A stretch of 8,031 nucleotides of DNA, from positions 1 to 8,031 of the forward strand of contig JAUWTE010000124.1 in the NCBI GenBank assembly GCA_030609765.1. The letters run 5' to 3'. Numbering within the stretch: the stretch's first letter is position 1; every line of letters begins with the position of its first letter. The DNA comes from Acidobacteriota bacterium. Its GTDB lineage: Bacteria > Acidobacteriota > UBA890. This document shows positions 6,381 through 8,031 of the stretch, piece by piece. Both the position numbers and the translations under genes were made by a program. The notes beneath the pieces were generated by a model that saw only the letters and a list, made by a program, of their open reading frames with translations, searched no databases and was not told where the DNA came from.

Positions 6381-8031
6381 TTATCTCCGGCGGAGAAAGA
6401 CGACCAGGACTGCCGCTGTGCACAGACCAACAAGAGCCAGGACGAGAAGTCCCACTCTTCCCTTACGCGGTTCCAGAGAGACGCGGACATCTCCATCACC
6501 CACGAGGACAAAACCTGCCCAGAAGAAGGGGTGCTCGGTCGCGGGATCGCCTCGCAGTCGGGCCTGGGCTCGTCGGAGTGCGGTGGCAACGTTTTCTTGG
6601 GCGGCCAGTTCGGCGTAGAAGGTCTCCATGAAACCGACCGTGGTCGCGTCATCCACCGGCCACAAGGTGGCCACGACGGCGGGCGACCGTGCACTGATGA
6701 AGGCGCTGGAGAGGCCCAGCACGCCTTCGCCCGAGAGGATGCGGCCCACAGCCGATGCGCAGCTCGAAAGCACGACGAGACGGACCGGCAGCCTCATCGC
6801 CGCGATGTCCGCCGCTCGCAGGCCCGCTCTCTCACCCGCTGGATAGAGCTGAATCGTCGATTGCCACGGATTCTGGTCGTTCACATACGTGTGGGTGGCG
6901 AAGTGGAGAACATCGTACGCCGAGAAGTCGCGCGGGGCGGGTGTCGCGCGCGCAGAGGATAGGAGCAGGATATCGGCACTCTCATAGCGCCGACTGAGCG
7001 ATTTGGCCTCCTGCACGGCCCCCTCCAACTCGTGGCCTTCAGGTGTGCGGCCACCGGCTACGGCAAGAATTCTCGCTGCCGTTGGAGCCGTGATCTTCCG
7101 GTGCTCACGACGCATGCCGAGCAATATGCTAGCCGAGGGAATCCGCGCGTACTCCTTCATCCCGTCGGTTCCATCGTGTTCCGATCTCGTAGGTAGCGCC
7201 GAGACGGGCAGTAGATTGAGATGGCCGTCGGGCACCAGAAGGATGCGCTTGCTTTCGCCAACGAGATCGCGGACTTCGCCGAAGAGGAGTTGAGCGACAT
7301 TCTGCCCGAGGGCCGTGATTCCCTCTCGATGGCTGGCATCCAGCATGCTCTCGGGTGGGGAGGACACGATATCGTAGTAGGCACGCAGGACTGGGTTCAG
7401 TTCCTTCTCTGGCGGAAGGCGGACCGCCGTGAACGTGTCCGGGGTGACGGCGAAGAGCAGCGATACGTCCGGACCCAGATAGGCGTCGAGGAGGATTTCC
7501 CCGGGATGGAGGGCCGAGTCCTGCACCGCGGCCAACGTGGCCAGCTCTTCCCCGCGCGCTGCGCTCGGCCATTCCGCTTCCGTCCCCGGGCCGCGCATGC
7601 GTTCCTGGAGAGTGCGCGCCTTGAAGGTCTGGAGGGTGTTGAACGCCTGTCTCACACGATGCGCGCGGTCTACGGACCGATCCTCCAGGAGGTTCCAGCC
7701 CAGCTCCGTGTAGAGCCCTTTGACGAGTCCGCCGCGCTGCTCGCGCCACTCGGGATCAAGCGGCAGGCCACGTTCGGTTTCCCATAGTCGCTTGGATCGG
7801 TGCAGGAGTGCGAGCGCCTCGGTGGATTGGTCAAGTTCCCTGTGACAGCGAGCTGCCGCGACCAAGGCCGCGAGTTCATGGGTGCTGAATCCCTGCTGTG
7901 CCGCATCGTGCGCAACGCTGCGCAATACCTTGAGGGCTTCACCGCAATGCTCGCCGGCGAGCAGCATCTGACCGATGCCGAAGTTCAGGCGCAGGCGGAT
8001 CTCGGGGTGCGGGATTCCCGCCAGCCGCGCA
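6381..8031 (-). CDS. TPR-CHAT domain protein with C-terminal membrane anchor (N-terminus outside window)
   Basis: A caspase-like (CHAT) cysteine-peptidase-type protein, 549 residues visible, open to the right edge. The first ATG in frame (7967) is internal, because the 21 codons before it (RLRLNFGIGQ and others) read on smoothly as helical repeat. Visible residues about 1-150 are TPR-like helices (STHELAALVAAARCHRELDQ, STEALALLHRSKRLWE). A CHAT domain follows: RILLVPDGHLNLLPVSALP, the catalytic His in YDVLHFATHT (codon 6891-6893), the catalytic Cys in LVVLSSCAS (codon 6759-6761), then GEGVLGLSSAFISARSPAVVATLWPVDD, and FFWAGFVLVGDG near its end. Both dyad residues are intact, so activity is plausible. 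The last ~24 residues are a hydrophobic helix plus RRR, placing the protease at the inner membrane with its bulk in the cytosol if it is tail-anchored. Substrate unknown. TPR-CHAT proteins occur in many roles, and nothing nearby identifies a partner. Confidence 0.9.
   Translation of the reverse strand, partial: ARLAGIPHPEIRLRLNFGIGQMLLAGEHCGEALKVLRSVAHDAAQQGFSTHELAALVAAARCHRELDQSTEALALLHRSKRLWETERGLPLDPEWREQRGGLVKGLYTELGWNLLEDRSVDRAHRVRQAFNTLQTFKARTLQERMRGPGTEAEWPSAARGEELATLAAVQDSALHPGEILLDAYLGPDVSLLFAVTPDTFTAVRLPPEKELNPVLRAYYDIVSSPPESMLDASHREGITALGQNVAQLLFGEVRDLVGESKRILLVPDGHLNLLPVSALPTRSEHDGTDGMKEYARIPSASILLGMRREHRKITAPTAARILAVAGGRTPEGHELEGAVQEAKSLSRRYESADILLLSSARATPAPRDFSAYDVLHFATHTYVNDQNPWQSTIQLYPAGERAGLRAADIAAMRLPVRLVVLSSCASAVGRILSGEGVLGLSSAFISARSPAVVATLWPVDDATTVGFMETFYAELAAQENVATALRRAQARLRGDPATEHPFFWAGFVLVGDGDVRVSLEPRKGRVGLLVLALVGLCTAAVLVVFLRRR

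Noticed and set aside
6381..8031. CHAT protein as the protease partner of a type III-E CRISPR effector (Craspase)
   Set aside because: No CRISPR array or Cas gene is visible, and the C-terminal membrane helix and secreted-protein neighbours do not fit that context.

Overview
The window reads as chromosomal DNA of a high-GC, Gram-negative (diderm) bacterium. Two genes end in the terminal phenylalanine typical of outer-membrane beta-barrels. A secreted protein ends in a FlgD/T9SS-like sorting domain, a long secreted protein carries Gly-x-Tyr-Gly repeats, and a TPR-CHAT protein is present. That mix is familiar from Eisenbacteria-like or other FCB-group candidate phyla. This placement is inference from gene style, not from a marker gene.

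Layout. On the + strand: the last 56 codons of an MscS-type mechanosensitive channel (2-172), an AqpZ-type water channel (206-907), and a broken outer-membrane barrel gene (998-1715). Facing them on the - strand is a DUF481 'salt-induced outer membrane protein' gene (1753-2880). A 270-nt divergent spacer separates it from a + strand peroxiredoxin (3151-3621). The rest is on the - strand and is read right to left: a TPR-CHAT membrane-anchored cysteine-protease-like protein running off the right edge (6381-8031), a 190-nt spacer, a 647-residue secreted repeat protein (4247-6190), and a 171-residue secreted protein with a C-terminal sorting domain (3699-4214).

The most notable feature is the peroxiredoxin. 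Its frame is interrupted by one TGA (3289-3291), exactly where the peroxidatic cysteine belongs: PLDFTPT-[TGA]-S, the PxxxTxxC motif. The frame then continues without interruption for 109 more codons and completes a normal 156-residue peroxiredoxin. A long stem-loop follows the TGA at the distance expected of a bacterial SECIS element. The gene is therefore read as a selenoprotein with selenocysteine at residue 47. It has no cysteine anywhere, so it would be a 1-Sec peroxiredoxin. Two ordinary stop-terminated open frames would be called here by standard software.

The left part hangs together as an envelope and osmotic-response neighbourhood (MscS, aquaporin, DUF481 barrel). The two - strand secreted genes form a likely two-gene operon 32 nt apart. 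No tRNA, rRNA, CRISPR array, transposase or phage gene was seen.
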